A stretch of DNA of 64,000 nucleotides, from positions 682,001 to 746,000 of the forward strand of contig CBDATC010000002.1 of the NCBI GenBank assembly GCA_965199765.1, given 5' to 3'. The notes under the pieces are model-generated. The model was not told the origin of the DNA and did not search any database. It worked only from the letters and a program-made list of their open reading frames with translations. This stretch comes from JAPOXR01 sp965199765. Its GTDB lineage: Bacteria; Pseudomonadota; Alphaproteobacteria; Rhodobacterales; Rhodobacteraceae. This document shows positions 62,629 through 64,000 of this stretch, in pieces; the first letter of the stretch is position 1; the number at the start of each line of letters is the position of its first letter. The translations under genes were made by a program, and so were the position numbers.

Positions 62629-63662
62629 CAGACAATTCCAACGCGAGTGTCCGTGACACCGGAATTTCGTATCGGACACCACCAAGATTGATTATCGAGA
62701 TACCATCTCACGGTTTCCTCAAGACCTTCCTGCAATGTGACAGAAGGATGCCAACCGAGCTCCGCGCAAATGCGTGTGCTGTCGATTGCATACCGCCAGT
62801 CATGTCCTGGTCGGTCACTTACAAAGGCAATCAAATCGGAGTAACGGGTTGCGCACGGACGCAGACGGTCAAGAATGGAGCAAATTTTCTGGACCAAATC
62901 AATGTTGCGCGTCTCGTTTCCGCCTCCAATGTTGTAGGTTCGACTCGTCTGGCCATTCTTCAGAACCATCAGAAGCGCGGCGGCATGGTCCTCAACATAC
63001 AACCAGTCCCGAACGTTTTCACCGGTACCGTAAATGGGTATCGGTTGTCCCGCCAAAGCATTTAGAATTACCGATGGAATCAGCTTTTCGAGATTTTGAT
63101 TGGGACCGTAATTGTTTGAACAATTCGTGATTACATAAGGCAGGCCATAAGTGTGGCCCCAAGCTCTTACAAGATGGTCGCTGGCTGCCTTGGATGCTGA
63201 ATATGGAGAATTAGGCGCGTACGGACTATCTTCACGGAAGCTGCCAGTATCGCCGAGAGACCCATAAACCTCATCGGTTGATACATGGTGGAAGCGAACG
63301 GTAGAATACCCCCCCCCTCCCCAATTTTTTCGTGCGGTCTCAAGCAGCAAGTACGTGCCGAATATATTGCTGTCCATAAAGGTGCGGGGTCCAACAATTG
63401 AACGGTCCACATGCGTCTCTGCCGCAAGATGCATCACCGCATCAGGTTGATGCTTGGAAAAAACACGTGCCAAGGCATCGCTGTTACAGATGTCAGCATG
63501 AACAAACGTGTAGTTCGGCGCATCAGCAACCGAATCCAAATTTTCAAGTCGTGCCGCATAGGTCAGAGCATCAAGGTTAATGACCTCTATTCCTCGGCTT
63601 ACGGCAAGCCGCACAACTGCCGACCCAATAAACCCTGCGCCACCTGTGACCAAAAGCTTCAA
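62628..63662 (-). CDS. rfbB: dTDP-glucose 4,6-dehydratase
   Basis: 344 residues. NAD-dependent step from dTDP-glucose. Seen: LLVTGGAGFIGSAVVRLA, HLAAETHVDRSI, HVSTDEVYGSLGDTG, YSASKAASDHLVRAWGHTYG with catalytic Tyr/Lys, and CSNNYGPNQ. Complete. Overlaps rfbC and rfbD by four bases each. Confidence 0.97.
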   Translation of the reverse strand: MKLLVTGGAGFIGSAVVRLAVSRGIEVINLDALTYAARLENLDSVADAPNYTFVHADICNSDALARVFSKHQPDAVMHLAAETHVDRSIVGPRTFMDSNIFGTYLLLETARKNWGGGGYSTVRFHHVSTDEVYGSLGDTGSFREDSPYAPNSPYSASKAASDHLVRAWGHTYGLPYVITNCSNNYGPNQNLEKLIPSVILNALAGQPIPIYGTGENVRDWLYVEDHAAALLMVLKNGQTSRTYNIGGGNETRNIDLVQKICSILDRLRPCATRYSDLIAFVSDRPGHDWRYAIDSTRICAELGWHPSVTLQEGLEETVRWYLDNQSWWCPIRNSGVTDTRVGIV

Positions 63663-64000
63663 TTGGAGCTCTCGAAATTAAATGGACTCTCGAAATTAAC
63701 AAAAGCTGGAGCGTCTGCGTCTTTTATTGACAAAATCGGATCTCCGTTGATTCCCCAATCGATTCCACAACTATCCCACCGAATTCCACCTTCGGCTTTA
63801 GGTGCATGATAGGCTGAACACTTATAGACAATCTCCGTATCGGGTTCACGCGTTACAAAACCATGCGCAAAGCCTTCGGGTACCAGCATCTGTTGACCGT
63901 TTTCCGCCGAAAGCTCGGCTCCGGTCCAGAAACCGAATGTTGGCGATCCTCGGCGGATATCAACCACCACATCAAAGAGTGAGCCATGGCCGCAGCGGAC
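63659..64000 (-). CDS. rfbC: dTDP-4-dehydrorhamnose 3,5-epimerase, partial
   Basis: The C-terminal ~113 codons are seen; the start lies beyond the right edge. RCGHGSLFDVVVDIRRGSPTFG, LVPEGFAHGFVTREPDTEIVYKCS (split), then IRWDSCGIDWGINGDPILS. These match RmlC after its active-site His. Overlaps rfbB by ATGA. The window edge, not a mutation, cuts it. Confidence 0.93.
   Translation of the reverse strand, partial: VRCGHGSLFDVVVDIRRGSPTFGFWTGAELSAENGQQMLVPEGFAHGFVTREPDTEIVYKCSAYHAPKAEGGIRWDSCGIDWGINGDPILSIKDADAPAFVNFESPFNFESSN

Noticed and set aside
1..64000. CRISPR array
   Set aside because: No regularly spaced direct repeats of 24-40 bp and no cas genes were seen. The repeats present are att copies, IS ends and an in-gene duplication.

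Overview
The window looks like the chromosome of a marine-type alphaproteobacterium, probably close to SAR116/roseobacter-like or Rhodospirillales lineages. This rests on gene content only: a glyQ-DUF6446-glyS-ppdK-like block, a dmdA-acuI pair for dimethylsulfoniopropionate (DMSP), malate synthase G, and alphaproteobacterial UbiH-, YqeY- and SleB-type proteins. Genus cannot be told from the sequence. Most genes have moderate GC. The stretches around 30.4-32.1 kb and 32.6-34.5 kb are visibly more GC-rich and look acquired.

Region by region. 1-5.8 kb is a decayed integration hotspot at the 3' end of a tRNA-Leu. It holds two 132-bp direct repeats carrying the tRNA end, two truncated integrases in tandem, a relaxase (DUF3363-like) remnant, a degenerate IS5-like element of 1164 bp and a HipBA toxin-antitoxin pair with a palindromic candidate operator. 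5.9-25.9 kb is housekeeping: lipB, ctaD, yqeY, carA, ilvC, a UbiH-like hydroxylase, glmM, an unusual SleB-type wall hydrolase with an internally triplicated module, IS debris, a divergent PPDK-like protein, glyS, a DUF6446-type protein, glyQ, a protease-like protein lacking its serine, and an SDR. 25.9-27.2 kb has no convincing gene but contains a perfect parS sequence. 27.2-29.8 kb is a ribokinase-like gene coupled to a cobalt-type nitrile hydratase (alpha, beta, activator). After a tRNA-Ser, 30.4-35 kb holds a second HipBA pair, an IS256-type scrap, an overlapping AAA-ATPase/ankyrin pair and an IS end.

35-53 kb is metabolic: an aminotransferase, a CoA-binding protein, a 1-Cys peroxiredoxin with a clear terminator, and a three-gene operon of class II aldolase, fatty acid desaturase and a DddP-like M24 protein. 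Next come a YbdK-type ligase, an overlapping cysK-mscS-alaX operon, malate synthase G, and an operon DUF2182-DUF1326-dmdA-acuI.

53.4-64 kb is cell surface: an autotransporter, a frameshifted glycosyltransferase, two full RgpF-like proteins and a third fragment, IS debris, and an overlapping rfbC-rfbB-rfbD-rfbA operon for dTDP-L-rhamnose that runs off the right edge. How the genes fit together: dmdA and acuI deal with DMSP and acryloyl-CoA, and the DddP-like gene could be a second DMSP branch. The rhamnose operon would feed the neighbouring RgpF-like transferases. IS remnants sharing the same terminal sequence at about 0.3, 2.3-3.5, 17.1, 34.9 and 58.6 kb show that one element family has reshaped the accessory parts.
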